A stretch of DNA of 64,000 bases from positions 3,483,779 to 3,547,778 of the forward strand of contig NZ_CM001240.1 in NCBI RefSeq assembly GCF_000230835.1. Reading direction: 5' to 3'. The notes below the pieces were generated by a model. The model ran no database searches. It was not told where the DNA came from and was given only the letters and a program-made list of their open reading frames with translations. Shown in pieces: positions 55,027 to 64,000 of the stretch. A program made the position numbers and the translations under genes. The DNA comes from Clostridium sp. DL-VIII. GTDB lineage: Bacteria; Bacillota; Clostridia; Clostridiales; Clostridiaceae. How positions within the stretch are numbered: the first letter of the stretch is position 1; each line of letters opens with the position of its first letter.

Positions 55027-56283
55027 ATGAAAGAGAATTTAAAAGTTACATTAAGACAAATGATAACAATCATACATAGGGCTATTAATTCAACAGAGAC
55101 AAAACTTTTGAACCATGGAGAAAAAGTTGCATATATAATGTTGAATTTATTAAGAGCAGAAGGAAATTATAGTGATGAAGAAATCATTAATATTTGTGCT
55201 ATATCTATATTTCATGATATAGGTGCATATAAGGTAGGAGAAAGTGATAAATTAGCAGAAATTGATCAATCAACAACGCCATTTGAACATGCTATTTATG
55301 GCTCATTATTTATAAAATATTTTTCACCTCTTAGTGACTTATATGAAATAGTATTAACTCATCATTTTTCACATAAATTCTTCAAAAGAAAGAATATGAA
55401 AGTAATATCTAAAGAAGGATTATTGCTAAACTTTGCAGATGATATAGATTTTGTATATCAAAATGAGAAGACTTCAGTTAAAAGTTACATATTAGGAAGG
55501 CAAAATGATTATTTAAAAGAGCATATTTCGTTATTTGTAGAAGCAGATAAAAGATTTGATTTTTTAAATAAGATTTTTAATGGTTCATATGTTGAGGAAT
55601 TATACGGATTTTTTGATAGCAAAGTCCTTAGTAGAGAAGAAGTAATAGCATATAGTAAAATGCTAGCATATTGTATCGATTTTAGAAGTGAAGCAACTGT
55701 TAAACATACAATAATTGTTGAAGCTATAAGTTATCAAATAGCTAAATTGTTTGACATAAACAAAGAAAGTCTACTAAAAATAAAACTTGCTGCAGCACTT
55801 CACGATATAGGTAAGATAGGAATTTCAGTAGATATATTGGAAAAACCAGGAAAACTTACAGATGAAGAATTTGAAATTATGAAAAGCCATGCAATTATAG
55901 GATATAATATACTAAGTGATTTAAATATAGATGATATAAGAGATATTGGTACCCTTCATCATGAAAAATTAGATGGAACAGGATATCCTTTTGGTCTAAG
56001 AGAAAAAGAGATTACTAAGGAAATGAGGATTGTAGCAATAAGTGATATTGTTAGTGCACTAATTGGAATTAGAAGCTATAAAAACGAATTTGATAAAGAT
56101 AACGTAATTAAAATACTTAAAAATATGATAAATCTTAATAAAATAGATTCTAGTATAACAAATTTATTTATAAAAAATTATGACTATATTATTGAAAAGG
56201 CATTGGAGGATTCTAAAGACTTGATGGACAAGTATTTAAATTTAAATGATGAATATAGAGAGCTATTAAATTATTATGCCTAA
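55027..56283 (+). CDS. HD-GYP-type phosphodiesterase
   Basis: The 418-residue protein has two HD modules. The first (residues 30-180) carries IFHDIGAYKVGESD and LTHHFSHKF. The second, near 235-390, carries AAALHDIGKIGISVDILEKP, SHAIIGYNIL and LHHEKLDGTGYPFGL, the HD-GYP motif. It probably degrades cyclic di-GMP or a related cyclic dinucleotide. There is no membrane segment and no receiver domain. GGAGGGGAC precedes the ATG. It is a single gene upstream of a two-component system. Confidence 0.87.
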   Translation: MKENLKVTLRQMITIIHRAINSTETKLLNHGEKVAYIMLNLLRAEGNYSDEEIINICAISIFHDIGAYKVGESDKLAEIDQSTTPFEHAIYGSLFIKYFSPLSDLYEIVLTHHFSHKFFKRKNMKVISKEGLLLNFADDIDFVYQNEKTSVKSYILGRQNDYLKEHISLFVEADKRFDFLNKIFNGSYVEELYGFFDSKVLSREEVIAYSKMLAYCIDFRSEATVKHTIIVEAISYQIAKLFDINKESLLKIKLAAALHDIGKIGISVDILEKPGKLTDEEFEIMKSHAIIGYNILSDLNIDDIRDIGTLHHEKLDGTGYPFGLREKEITKEMRIVAISDIVSALIGIRSYKNEFDKDNVIKILKNMINLNKIDSSITNLFIKNYDYIIEKALEDSKDLMDKYLNLNDEYRELLNYYA

Positions 56284-56382
56284 GTAGTTATTAAAACTTA
56301 ATAAAAAATCAAAGGATTGTTTTGTTATTTAAAAAGAATTTTTTATTGCAAGATAATCTTTTTTATTATTGATTTAAGAAAA

Positions 56383-56438
56383 CTTTAGAAATTCTTTAGA
56401 AAGTTCTCATAGTTATTTTTATATTAGTTGTATATAAT
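56383..56438 (+). promoter_or_regulatory. Candidate response-regulator box and promoter before the regulator gene
   Basis: CTTTAGAAATT at 56383 and CTTTAGAAAGT at 56394 form an 11-bp-spaced direct repeat, the geometry used by OmpR/PhoB-type regulators. TATAAT follows at 56433-56438 without a good -35 box, as in activated promoters. The same arrangement precedes the kinase gene. Confidence 0.55.
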
Positions 56439-56540
56439 TTTAATATATTCAAAAGTATTAGGTAAGTATAGACAAATTAAATATACATAATAGAAGTGAA
56501 AGTTTTCATTTATGAATTAAATATGTAAGGATGTAAAATA

Positions 56541-57248
56541 ATGATGAATTTATATAATGTTTTAATTGTGGAAGACGAAAAGGAAATATGTGATGGTATT
56601 GAAATCTATTTGAAGAATCAAGGATATAATGTATTTAAGGCTGGTAATGGTGAAGAAGGACTTGAAATTATTAAGAAGGTAGATCTGCATTTGTCCATTG
56701 TAGACATTATGATGCCTAAAATGGATGGAATAACTATGGTCATGAAACTTCGTGAAAATTATGATTTTCCTGTAATAATGCTCACAGCTAAATCAGAAGA
56801 AATGGATAAAATAATGGGGCTCAATATTGGGGCTGATGATTATGTGACTAAGCCATTTAATCCAATGGAGCTATTAGCTAGGGTGAATTCGCAGCTTAGG
56901 AGGTATTCTAAGTACTTAAGTGTATTAAATAATTTCGAAGAAAAAAATAATAACTTCACAATTGGGGGATTAGAATTAAATACAGATACTAAAGAAGTAT
57001 TTTTGGATGGTGAGTTAGTGAAATTTACTCCTATTGAATTTAAAATATTGCATCTATTAATGAAAAATGCAGGAAAGGTTTTTTCAGCAGAGGAAATTTA
57101 TGAAAGAGTATGGAATGAAGCCGCTATTAATACAGATACCGTAATGGTTCACATCAGAAATATCAGAGAAAAGATAGAGATTGATTCCAAAAATCCTAAA
57201 TATTTAAAAGTAGTCTGGGGAATTGGATACAAAGTTGAAAAACAATAA
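56541..57248 (+). CDS. OmpR/PhoB-family response regulator
   Basis: The 235-residue protein has a receiver domain (acidic pair EDE near 11-13, phosphorylation site DIMMPKMDG with Asp near 55, LTAKSEE, and Lys in VTKPFNP) and a winged-helix DNA-binding domain from about 135 (LVKFTPIEFKILHLLMKNAG, VMVHIRNIREKIE, YLKVVWGIGYKVE). It acts with the downstream kinase. The ATG at 56541 is behind TAAGGATG. Confidence 0.93.
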   Translation: MMNLYNVLIVEDEKEICDGIEIYLKNQGYNVFKAGNGEEGLEIIKKVDLHLSIVDIMMPKMDGITMVMKLRENYDFPVIMLTAKSEEMDKIMGLNIGADDYVTKPFNPMELLARVNSQLRRYSKYLSVLNNFEEKNNNFTIGGLELNTDTKEVFLDGELVKFTPIEFKILHLLMKNAGKVFSAEEIYERVWNEAAINTDTVMVHIRNIREKIEIDSKNPKYLKVVWGIGYKVEKQ

Positions 57249-57350
57249 TAATAACGAATTAAAAGGTAACATTAACTAATTTTTGTTACCTTTATTTAAT
57301 TTGGAAAATTTATTTTTGGTATAATAATTTTAAATTATCATTTATGATTT

Positions 57351-57406
57351 CTTTAGAATTTCTTTATTTTTATAGTCCGAAATTCTTAAAGATATTGAAT
57401 TATAAT
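57351..57406 (+). promoter_or_regulatory. Candidate response-regulator box and promoter before the kinase gene
   Basis: CTTTAGAATTT at 57351 and CTTTATTTTTA at 57362 repeat with an 11-bp period, and TATAAT lies at 57401-57406. Distance and sequence match the box at 56383, suggesting that both genes are controlled by their own regulator. Confidence 0.5.
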
Positions 57407-57518
57407 AAGATTAATACTCGAGTAAAAAATAAAAATTATTAGATTTTACAATGCTTTAAATTATAGTGCAACATGTAAGTTTGAAATGGAAATTAATAGA
57501 GTTTAAAGGAGTTATATA

Positions 57519-59696
57519 ATGAGTGATATAAATAATAAAATACAATTAAAAAAGGGTATAAGAACTTATAGTAAGAATATAATATCGTTTTTAATATTTA
57601 TAATAATGTCTATTGGAATTTTTAGTATGTATCCTAAAATAGAAGAATTGACAAGGGAGGAGCCTTCAGTTCCTTATGAGAATCATGAATTGTTAGAAGA
57701 TATTTATAAGAGTAATTATGTATTATATAAAGATATAATAAATCAAAAAAATGGCGAAGAACAAACTGGAGATGAAATATATATAGGAGCTACAGACAAA
57801 GCATATACTAATGATATAAATGTAATTCGTAATTTTAATTATGAATTAAGCTCTTGGAAAGACGATTTAAACAATGGTCTAAGGAATCTTGATTATTTAG
57901 TTTATCTAAATGATACCTCTCAAAATAAGACTAATACTAATAATAATTTAAATATGTTAGTTAATGGTGCTAGCGATAGTAACCTAAAAGATAAATATGC
58001 ATGGTACATGATTATAAAATATGATCAAAATGGCGCAATTTCAATTAATAATGTTTATGGCGCTGATGAAAATACAATAAAAAATACATTCTCATCATTT
58101 AATTTGAGAAATATATGGGGTTACAATATTGATGGAGATAAGAATATTAAAATAAATCCTATTAAAAATGTAACTTTTGTTTATGCTATTTCTAAAGATT
58201 TAAAGTATTCAGATAATATAAGTGTAATAGTAGATAATTCCTTAAATAAAGTGAATACTAGTGTTTTTCATAAAATAATAACAATAATATTATTTTGTGC
58301 ATTAGTATTAGGATTATTGATCCCATATAAAAGAGGTAACAATATTCTTGGAATTAATGTTTTCTTTAAAATACCACTTGAAATTAATTGTATTATATTT
58401 GGATTTGGAGCTTTATTTTCGTTGTTTATTTCTCAAGAGGTTATTTTAGAAACCTTAAAAGGCAGGCTTGCAAAAGATCTGATGGGGCAATATATTACAG
58501 CTAATATTGCAAATCCAACAGCAATTGTGGTAAACATCATTATTTGGACATTAATCTTGTATTTCATTTTTGCAGGGGATATGCTATTAAAGTATATATT
58601 TAATACTGGAATAGTTAAATATTTCAAGGAAAAATCATTAGTGATTAAAATATTCAAATTATTAAAAAAGCTTACTGAGAGCCTAATTGATTATGTAGAA
58701 CATGTAGATTTAACTGATAAGTCTAACAAAGTCATTATAAAAGTTCTTTTAATAAATTTTGTGATATTATCAATAATATCTATAATATGGTTCTTCGGAA
58801 TAGCAGCATCAATATTGTATTCAATGGTATTATTTATTATGCTTAGAAAATATGTAGATAACGTAAGGATGAAATTCAAAATACTTTTAAAGGCTACGAA
58901 TCAAATTGCGGATGGAAATCTTGATGTAGAAATAAATGAAGATTTGGGGTTATTTAATCCATTTAAAGAACAAATAAAAATTATACAAAAAGGTTTTAAA
59001 CGTGCAGTAGATGAGGAAGTTAAAAGTCAAAAGATGAAGACAGAACTGATATCGAATGTATCACATGATTTGAAAACACCTCTAACTTCAATAATAACTT
59101 ATGTAGATTTATTAAAAAATGAAAATATATCTGAAGAAGAACGCCGGTTATATATAGATACTATTGATAAAAAATCTCAGAGATTAAAATTTTTAATAGA
59201 AGATTTATTTGAAGTAAGTAAAGCTACTAGCGGTGATATTAAACTTAATTTAGTGAATGTGGATATAGTAGAGCTAATGAAACAGACTCAAATAGAATTA
59301 GAGGATAAAATAAGAAATTCTGATTTAAGAATAAAAAATAATTTTCCAAGTTCTAAAATCATACTAAAACTTGATGGTCAAAAGACTTTTAGAATTTTTG
59401 AAAATCTATTAAATAATATTACCAAATATGCAATGAAAGGTTCTAGAGTATATGTAGACATAGTTGAAAATGATGAAAATGTAGAAATTGTTATGAGAAA
59501 TATGTCTGCTGAAGAAATAACATTCAATGCTTTTGATATTGCAGAAAGATTTCAAAGGGGAGATAAATCTAGAAATACGGATGGTTCGGGGCTTGGCCTT
59601 GCAATTGCAAAGAGTTTTATAGAAGTTCAAGGAGGTAGATTTGATATAGAAATAGATGGAGATTTATTTAAAGTTATAATTCAATTTAGGAAATAA
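57519..59696 (+). CDS. Membrane sensor histidine kinase
   Basis: The 725-residue kinase has one membrane segment near 18-38, a roughly 205-residue extracytoplasmic sensor region, then about five more membrane segments (near 248-266, 285-307, 337-358, 407-440). The cytoplasmic kinase part shows the H-box NVSHDLKTPLTSIITYVDLL near 514, N-box ENLLNNITKYAMKGSR and G-box GDKSRNTDGSGLGLAIAKSF. The large multi-pass sensor module is unusual next to a simple OmpR-type regulator. The ligand is unknown; cell-wall genes follow downstream. AAAGGAG precedes the ATG. Confidence 0.92.
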   Translation: MSDINNKIQLKKGIRTYSKNIISFLIFIIMSIGIFSMYPKIEELTREEPSVPYENHELLEDIYKSNYVLYKDIINQKNGEEQTGDEIYIGATDKAYTNDINVIRNFNYELSSWKDDLNNGLRNLDYLVYLNDTSQNKTNTNNNLNMLVNGASDSNLKDKYAWYMIIKYDQNGAISINNVYGADENTIKNTFSSFNLRNIWGYNIDGDKNIKINPIKNVTFVYAISKDLKYSDNISVIVDNSLNKVNTSVFHKIITIILFCALVLGLLIPYKRGNNILGINVFFKIPLEINCIIFGFGALFSLFISQEVILETLKGRLAKDLMGQYITANIANPTAIVVNIIIWTLILYFIFAGDMLLKYIFNTGIVKYFKEKSLVIKIFKLLKKLTESLIDYVEHVDLTDKSNKVIIKVLLINFVILSIISIIWFFGIAASILYSMVLFIMLRKYVDNVRMKFKILLKATNQIADGNLDVEINEDLGLFNPFKEQIKIIQKGFKRAVDEEVKSQKMKTELISNVSHDLKTPLTSIITYVDLLKNENISEEERRLYIDTIDKKSQRLKFLIEDLFEVSKATSGDIKLNLVNVDIVELMKQTQIELEDKIRNSDLRIKNNFPSSKIILKLDGQKTFRIFENLLNNITKYAMKGSRVYVDIVENDENVEIVMRNMSAEEITFNAFDIAERFQRGDKSRNTDGSGLGLAIAKSFIEVQGGRFDIEIDGDLFKVIIQFRK

Positions 59697-59931
59697 GCTA
59701 ATAAACATTTTTGAATATTTTTCATTAAGTTGTAAATAAAATACTTTATGGTTAAAATAAATTCTTTCTATTTTTGTCTTTTATATATGTTGCAATAATA
59801 AAATTATATTTAGGATGTCTATCTGCTAAGTAAATATCTAAATGTTAAATGTAGAAAATCAATTGCAACATATATATATACTTTATGTTATAATATTATG
59901 AGCAAATTTTAGTTTATGGAGGAGATATAAT

Positions 59932-60117
59932 ATGTTTACTAAAGAGGAACTTCTTGTAATTGAAGATGCCTTAAAAATAGCAGATGCTGAGTATATAAAA
60001 CTCATAGATGAAAATAAAAATAATAAAAATAGAATGGTTGCTTTTAATAGAAAGCAGAAAAAATTATGGTTAGTTCAAAATAAATTGAAAAAGCTTATAG
60101 AGGAGCAGAACATATGA
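59932..60117 (+). CDS. Small charged helical protein
   Basis: The 61-residue protein, MFTKEELLVIEDALKIADAE followed by Lys/Asn-rich helices ending KLKKLIEEQNI, is a probable two-helix coiled coil. GGAGGAG precedes the ATG. Its stop overlaps the start of the next gene by four bases (ATGA), so the two small proteins are made together. No family is recognised. Confidence 0.65.
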   Translation: MFTKEELLVIEDALKIADAEYIKLIDENKNNKNRMVAFNRKQKKLWLVQNKLKKLIEEQNI

Positions 60118-60455
60118 AAGAGTTATTTAAAGTTAAAGATTTAGTATTTTATGAAGATGAGTTTGTTGATAATATAGATGATTATGAAGATATACTAGAA
60201 ATTATTCAAGAGTTAAGTCCTGATTTAGATTATGAATTAATTGAAGTTGCAGGGGCAAATGGATGTTGTGATAAAACCAAAAAGAATTACTTAGTTGAGA
60301 TAATTGGATATATTGATGAAAATGATGAATTTATAACTAAAGAAGAAAGAGATGCCATGGGAGTCATGGCTCTTAATAAGAAATTCGACTTATTTGTTAT
60401 AACAGTTCATAAATGCACAGCTTGTAATAAGTGGGTAATTTCGTTGTTAGAATAA
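60114..60455 (+). CDS. Hypothetical protein with cysteine pairs
   Basis: The 113-residue acidic protein contains GANGCCDKTKKN near 50 and HKCTACNKW near 102, so a CC and a CxxC pair that might bind metal or form disulfides. It has no signal peptide. It is translationally coupled to the preceding small helical gene. No family is recognised and no function is assigned. Confidence 0.65.
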   Translation: MKELFKVKDLVFYEDEFVDNIDDYEDILEIIQELSPDLDYELIEVAGANGCCDKTKKNYLVEIIGYIDENDEFITKEERDAMGVMALNKKFDLFVITVHKCTACNKWVISLLE

Positions 60456-60693
60456 AACTACATATATTTATTATTTTATAGTAAATTTATAATTAAAAAA
60501 TCGAGTAGCAAATCGAATATAAAATTAATTTGAGTTATGGGAATAAATTGAGCTTTAACATGAAAGCCATCCTATTAAAAAATAATTTTATAATTTCGAT
60601 TTGTTATTTTTTTTGTATACAAAAGATTAGCGTACATAGTATGGCTACTCTTGGGACAGTATATATTTATATGGTTTAAGGTGGTGAATATAG

Positions 60694-61599
60694 ATGAAGA
60701 AATGTAATGCTTTTATAATATGTTTATTGATAATTTGCAACATACCAATTGTAGCAGCTGCCTCTGATGATAAAAATTATAATGTTGAGATGAAACAGGA
60801 TATTTTAATACTTATGTTAGCATATCCAGAATACGTTGTTGGCGTAGAAAAAAAGAGTGATGATGAAGTTTATTTAATTATGAAATCTGGTAAAAAAATT
60901 ATTTATGATGACAAAAAGCAGAAGAATTATGAAGAGAAATTTGGAAATCCAGATATTCAAGATATGTTAGAACAAGATTATCCTTTAGGAACTATAACTG
61001 ATATTATGGATAAAGATTTTAATCCTGGAAGAACTAGGCATTATGGTCTTTTGGGTGAGGTTTATGGAAATTCTAAAGGTGCTGTAGAAAAAAATTTAGC
61101 CAGCTTGAAATATGGATATACAAATTATCAATTTAATAGCAAAAATAGTGCAAATACATCATTAGAAGCTGCTCTAAAAGAATTAATGCCTCTTGCAAAA
61201 ACTCGCGGCGATATTGGAAGTATTCTTTATCCAGCCAGTGGAACTTTCAACTATAGAGTTATATCAGGTACTGGAATGTTAAGTCCACATTCTTATGGTA
61301 TTGCAATTGATTTAAAAAGTGATAAAAGAGATTATTGGAAGTGGAGTTCGAGAGAAGGCGGGAAGAAGAGACTATCAGAATACCCAAAAGAATTAATAGA
61401 CGCTTTTGAGAAAAATAATTTTGTATGGGGTGGAAAATGGGGTCACTTTGATATTTTACATTTTGAATATAGACCAGAAATAATATTAAAAGCTAAATAT
61501 TTTCCTAATTGTGATAGCAATAATGAATGGTATGAAGGCGTCCCTTTGGATGAGAATACAAAAAGATGTATTGAAATAATAAGTAATTCACTACAGTAG
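60694..61599 (+). CDS. Secreted M15-family peptidoglycan peptidase
   Basis: The 301-residue protein has an N-terminal signal peptide (CNAFIICLLIICNIPIVAAA) and an M15 metallopeptidase domain. Zinc ligands are visible in SPHSYGIAIDLKSDKRDYW (His and Asp near 197-204) and GGKWGHFDILHFEYRPE (His near 262), with the catalytic region WGGKWG. Such enzymes cut D-Ala-D-Ala or L-Ala-D-Glu bonds in the cell wall. Their length and the HxxxxxxD spacing fit. AAGGTGGTG precedes the ATG. The amidase-domain gene follows after 31 bases. Confidence 0.87.
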   Translation: MKKCNAFIICLLIICNIPIVAAASDDKNYNVEMKQDILILMLAYPEYVVGVEKKSDDEVYLIMKSGKKIIYDDKKQKNYEEKFGNPDIQDMLEQDYPLGTITDIMDKDFNPGRTRHYGLLGEVYGNSKGAVEKNLASLKYGYTNYQFNSKNSANTSLEAALKELMPLAKTRGDIGSILYPASGTFNYRVISGTGMLSPHSYGIAIDLKSDKRDYWKWSSREGGKKRLSEYPKELIDAFEKNNFVWGGKWGHFDILHFEYRPEIILKAKYFPNCDSNNEWYEGVPLDENTKRCIEIISNSLQ

Positions 61600-61630
61600 A
61601 AAGAGATTATTTTGAAAGGGGTATTTAAAT

Positions 61631-62740
61631 ATGCAACTCTCTAAAAATAAAAGAGCCTTGTTTATAATAAATAATATTATTATTGCTACTTTGCTTTTTT
61701 CATTGTTTAACTTTAGAAATAAAGTAGCATTAGCAGATACTATATCAAAAGAGGATGCTCAAAATATAATAGAAAATATTTTTCAGATTAAGAATAAAGC
61801 AATATTAAGTAAAGACTTAGATTCCATACAATCTTTATATGCTACTGACACTAGATATGGCCAATGGGCATTTGAATATGAAGAAAAAAGAGTGAAATAT
61901 ATAAATAACTGGGCAGAAAAACAAGGTATTAAATTTGTTGATATAGTACCTAAAGTTGTAGTTAGAAAATCTACGATTAAAGAAGATAAATGTTCTTTTA
62001 ACATAACTTGTAATACTGAGTATAAATACATATACCCAAGTGAACCTTGGAAAATTAATAGCTCAAGGCTTGGAACATATCATTCCTTTCAATTAGCCAA
62101 GAGAGGTGATGCGTGGATAATCACTAAAGAATGGTATACGGATCCTTTTGCAGACTCATTAAGCCTAGAATCAATTAAGGCTGATGCAATTAAGGAATAT
62201 ATAAAAGCTCAACCATCAAGAGATATATCTGATATCAGTGAAAGAAGAAAAGGCGCTAAAGAATATGCAGAAAAATATTGTGGAGCTGCATCAATTGAAG
62301 AATATGGATTTAAGTATAACAATAAATATAGAAATTTTAATTCTCAAGGAGGTGATTGCGCGAATTTTGCTTCACAAGTATTACATGAAGGAGCTAAGTT
62401 TAAGGAAACTTCTGTATGGAATTATGATAAGGGAGATGCCACAGGACCATGGGTTAATGCGGATAAATTTACTTATTATATGATAAATAGCGGAAGAGCT
62501 TCAGTTATAGCTAAAGGAAGTTATGAAAAGGTATATAAAGCCTCTTATAAATTGCTTCCGGGAGATTTTGTGGCATATGAGAAAAAAGGAGATATAACGC
62601 ATGTTTCAGTAGTTACAGGTGTTGATTCAAAAGGTTATACGTTAGTGACATGTCATAATTCTGATAGAAATAATGTTCCATGGGACTTGGGGTGGAGTGA
62701 CAAAAAAATAAAATTTTGGTTAATTAAAGTAAATTGTTAA
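61631..62740 (+). CDS. Exported protein with a putative amidase domain
   Basis: The 369-residue protein has a hydrophobic N-terminus (FIINNIIIATLLFSLFNF, signal peptide or anchor), a middle region with SLYATDTRYGQWAFEYEEKR, and a C-terminal Amidase_6-type CHAP-like domain. Catalytic Cys is in GGDCANFASQVLHEGA near 238, and His in DITHVSVVTGVD near 326. It probably acts on peptidoglycan peptides or gamma-glutamyl bonds outside the cell. GAAAGGGG precedes the ATG. It lies in an apparent operon with the M15 peptidase and ends at a terminator. Confidence 0.85.
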   Translation: MQLSKNKRALFIINNIIIATLLFSLFNFRNKVALADTISKEDAQNIIENIFQIKNKAILSKDLDSIQSLYATDTRYGQWAFEYEEKRVKYINNWAEKQGIKFVDIVPKVVVRKSTIKEDKCSFNITCNTEYKYIYPSEPWKINSSRLGTYHSFQLAKRGDAWIITKEWYTDPFADSLSLESIKADAIKEYIKAQPSRDISDISERRKGAKEYAEKYCGAASIEEYGFKYNNKYRNFNSQGGDCANFASQVLHEGAKFKETSVWNYDKGDATGPWVNADKFTYYMINSGRASVIAKGSYEKVYKASYKLLPGDFVAYEKKGDITHVSVVTGVDSKGYTLVTCHNSDRNNVPWDLGWSDKKIKFWLIKVNC

Positions 62741-62747
62741 TTATAAT

Positions 62748-62784
62748 AAGCTTTAGGAAAGATATATTCCTAAAGCTTTACTAA
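62748..62784 (+). terminator. Terminator after the amidase-domain gene
   Basis: AAGCTTTAGGAA / TTCCTAAAGCTT perfect 12-bp stem with a short loop and TACT. The T-tract is short, so efficiency may be moderate. Confidence 0.65.
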
Positions 62785-62890
62785 TATTAGCATAATCATC
62801 TTTACCTATTTTATAATAATATAGTATAATACAATTCAAAGATTAATTTACAATAGGGGGAGGCAGGAATAAATCCTAAATATTCTTGCT

Positions 62891-63454
62891 ATGATACATA
62901 TGGAAAAGATGATTTTAAAGCGAAAAGATGGAAAGAATATAGAGGCTGAATTAAAAGAATTAGACTTAAGTCACGTAAATAAGATAATGAAGCTTCAAGA
63001 TGAAATTTACGAAGGATTGGTTAATAAAGATTTTTATTCTTGTTCTAAACAAGAAGAATTTGAAGATATCATAAATGAAAAGGGAAAGATTATAGGATTA
63101 TTTACTCATGATAATAATGAGTTGATAGCTATAGGTGTTTATGTTGAATATGGTTTAGAGGAAGAAAACTATGGGTATGATATTCAAATTAAAGGTGAGG
63201 AACTCTTAAAAGTTGGGCAAATTGAATCAACATTAGTTGCTGAAAATTATAGAGGAAATAAGCTTCAAAAGAAAATATGTGAACATCTTGAAAAAATAAG
63301 TAAAGCTAAAGATATTAAGTATATTTGTGCAACTGTTGCACCTGATAATAAGTATAGTTTAAATACATTTATTGAACTCGGATATAAAATCTTAATTGAA
63401 AAACTAAAATATGGTGGATTAAAAAGATATGTTTTAATGAAAAAATATTTATAA
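62891..63454 (+). CDS. GNAT-family N-acetyltransferase
   Basis: The 187-residue protein has a GNAT fold: an N-terminal strand-helix region, VGQIESTLVAENYRGNKLQK with the RGNxLQ acetyl-CoA loop near 115-128, and VAPDNKYSLNTFIELGYK near 155. The substrate is unknown. The start is uncertain: ATGs at 62891 and 62900 are both far from the strong site GGGGGAGG at 62857, whose own frame gives no product. The gene appears to be a single transcription unit. Confidence 0.8.
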   Translation: MIHMEKMILKRKDGKNIEAELKELDLSHVNKIMKLQDEIYEGLVNKDFYSCSKQEEFEDIINEKGKIIGLFTHDNNELIAIGVYVEYGLEEENYGYDIQIKGEELLKVGQIESTLVAENYRGNKLQKKICEHLEKISKAKDIKYICATVAPDNKYSLNTFIELGYKILIEKLKYGGLKRYVLMKKYL

Positions 63455-63689
63455 CATAATTTATAATTTTATTAATATACCATAATAAGAATAAATTTAT
63501 ATTTGAGGAAATATATAAGCCGAAATGAATTATTTGAAAATAAATAATATATTTTTAAAAAAAGTATTGATTTATGGATAATTTTGAAATATAATAAAGC
63601 ACATAAGATAGTTAGTAACAAATTAATAGGAATTTAATATTTTATATATAGATTTATAAATGCAATGATGAAGAAAAGTAAATTCAAAT

Positions 63690-63975
63690 AGGTGATTTTT
63701 AGAGAGCAGATGATGGTGGAATATCTGTATGAGTCTTGAATTGAAAGAACACTTCGGAGTAATTAACTGAAATTTTAAGTGACTAATCTAAGTGATTGTA
63801 GTGCATAATAAAGAGTAGGCTTAATCGGGTCCACACCGTTAAAAGTGGAGGGTATAAAATTATGTGTTATATATTTTTGTACTTGTTTGAGGTGAGTTTT
63901 TATATAAACTAACTAGGGTGGTACCGCGAAGTATTCTCGTCCCTATGCATAAGCATAGAGACGAGTTTTTTTTAT
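63690..63975 (+). promoter_or_regulatory. T-box riboswitch leader (gene beyond the right edge)
   Basis: The region has T-box architecture: a stem I segment beginning near AGAGAGCAGATGATGG, the conserved AGGGTGGTACCGCG at 63914-63927, whose bases pair with the uncharged tRNA acceptor end, and a terminator (CTCGTCCCTATGC with GCATAGAGACGAG, then eight T's) at 63936-63975. Aligning CACTTCGGAG to the usual specifier context suggests AAC (Asn) at 63748-63750, which would point to an asparagine-related gene; this is tentative. The regulated gene is outside the window. Nothing else is seen in 63455-63690. Confidence 0.9.
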
Positions 63976-64000
63976 AAATTTATATTTAAAGTAGCTAAAA

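Noticed and set aside
62238-62483. Plus-strand frame of 81 codons within the amidase-domain gene
   Set aside because: It is an out-of-frame shadow of a well-supported coding sequence.

Overview
The window looks like a chromosomal segment of a nitrogen-fixing, spore-forming Clostridium sensu stricto, probably of the C. beijerinckii group. The species is inferred; no database was consulted. Support comes from the very low G+C, consensus AGGAGG-type ribosome sites, SpoIIM, an alpha/beta-type SASP, the cotJ operon, T-box control and a clostridial Mo-nitrogenase cluster (nifI1-nifI2 inside the operon, fused nifN-B, split nifV).

Layout. 1-3.7 kb: end of an rRNA operon (16S-23S spacer, 23S, 5S, terminator). 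3.9-12.4 kb: ankyrin protein, small metabolic genes, an intact ISL3-type insertion sequence with an 8-bp target duplication, a divergent lysR/ketopantoate-reductase pair, then spoIIM and a xerD-like gene whose catalytic residues have decayed. 12.7-21.5 kb: molybdenum genes (molbindin, modCBA) followed by an unusual set: a GTPase/ABC-ATPase fusion, a soluble binding protein without signal peptide or permease, an HTH-PBP regulator, an AnfO-like protein and an unknown beta-rich protein. 21.9-32.7 kb: nifH-I1-I2-D-K and nifE-(N-B)-V(omega)-V(alpha). Several of these units are preceded by an intrinsic terminator overlapping a small hairpin with a six-base A..G.. loop, the hallmark of ANTAR-type antitermination. 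Together the mod, regulatory and nif genes form a molybdate uptake, cofactor assembly and N2-fixation island.

32.8-45.1 kb: a DinG-like helicase, then the most striking structure of the window. The spore coat gene cotJC is split into two pieces about 7 kb apart. A 7083-bp element lies between two copies of a 6-bp core (CTTCTG on the + strand, at 37325 and 44408). It carries a large serine recombinase next to one junction and genes for an FtsH-periplasmic-domain-like membrane protein, a HEAT-like protein, a Cys-rich protein, an AI-2E-family transporter and a very basic helical protein. Recombination between the cores would restore a 188-codon cotJC exactly in frame behind cotJA and cotJB. This is the architecture of a sigK-skin-like, developmentally excised element in a different spore gene.

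45.4-64 kb: ordinary chromosomal genes: cysteine hydrolase, HD protein, SASP, a MarR-regulated heterodimeric ABC exporter, a decayed GNAT gene, PHP phosphatase, IMP dehydrogenase, HD-GYP protein, a two-component system with matching 11-bp direct repeats before both genes, cell-wall hydrolases, an acetyltransferase, and a T-box leader whose gene lies beyond the right edge.
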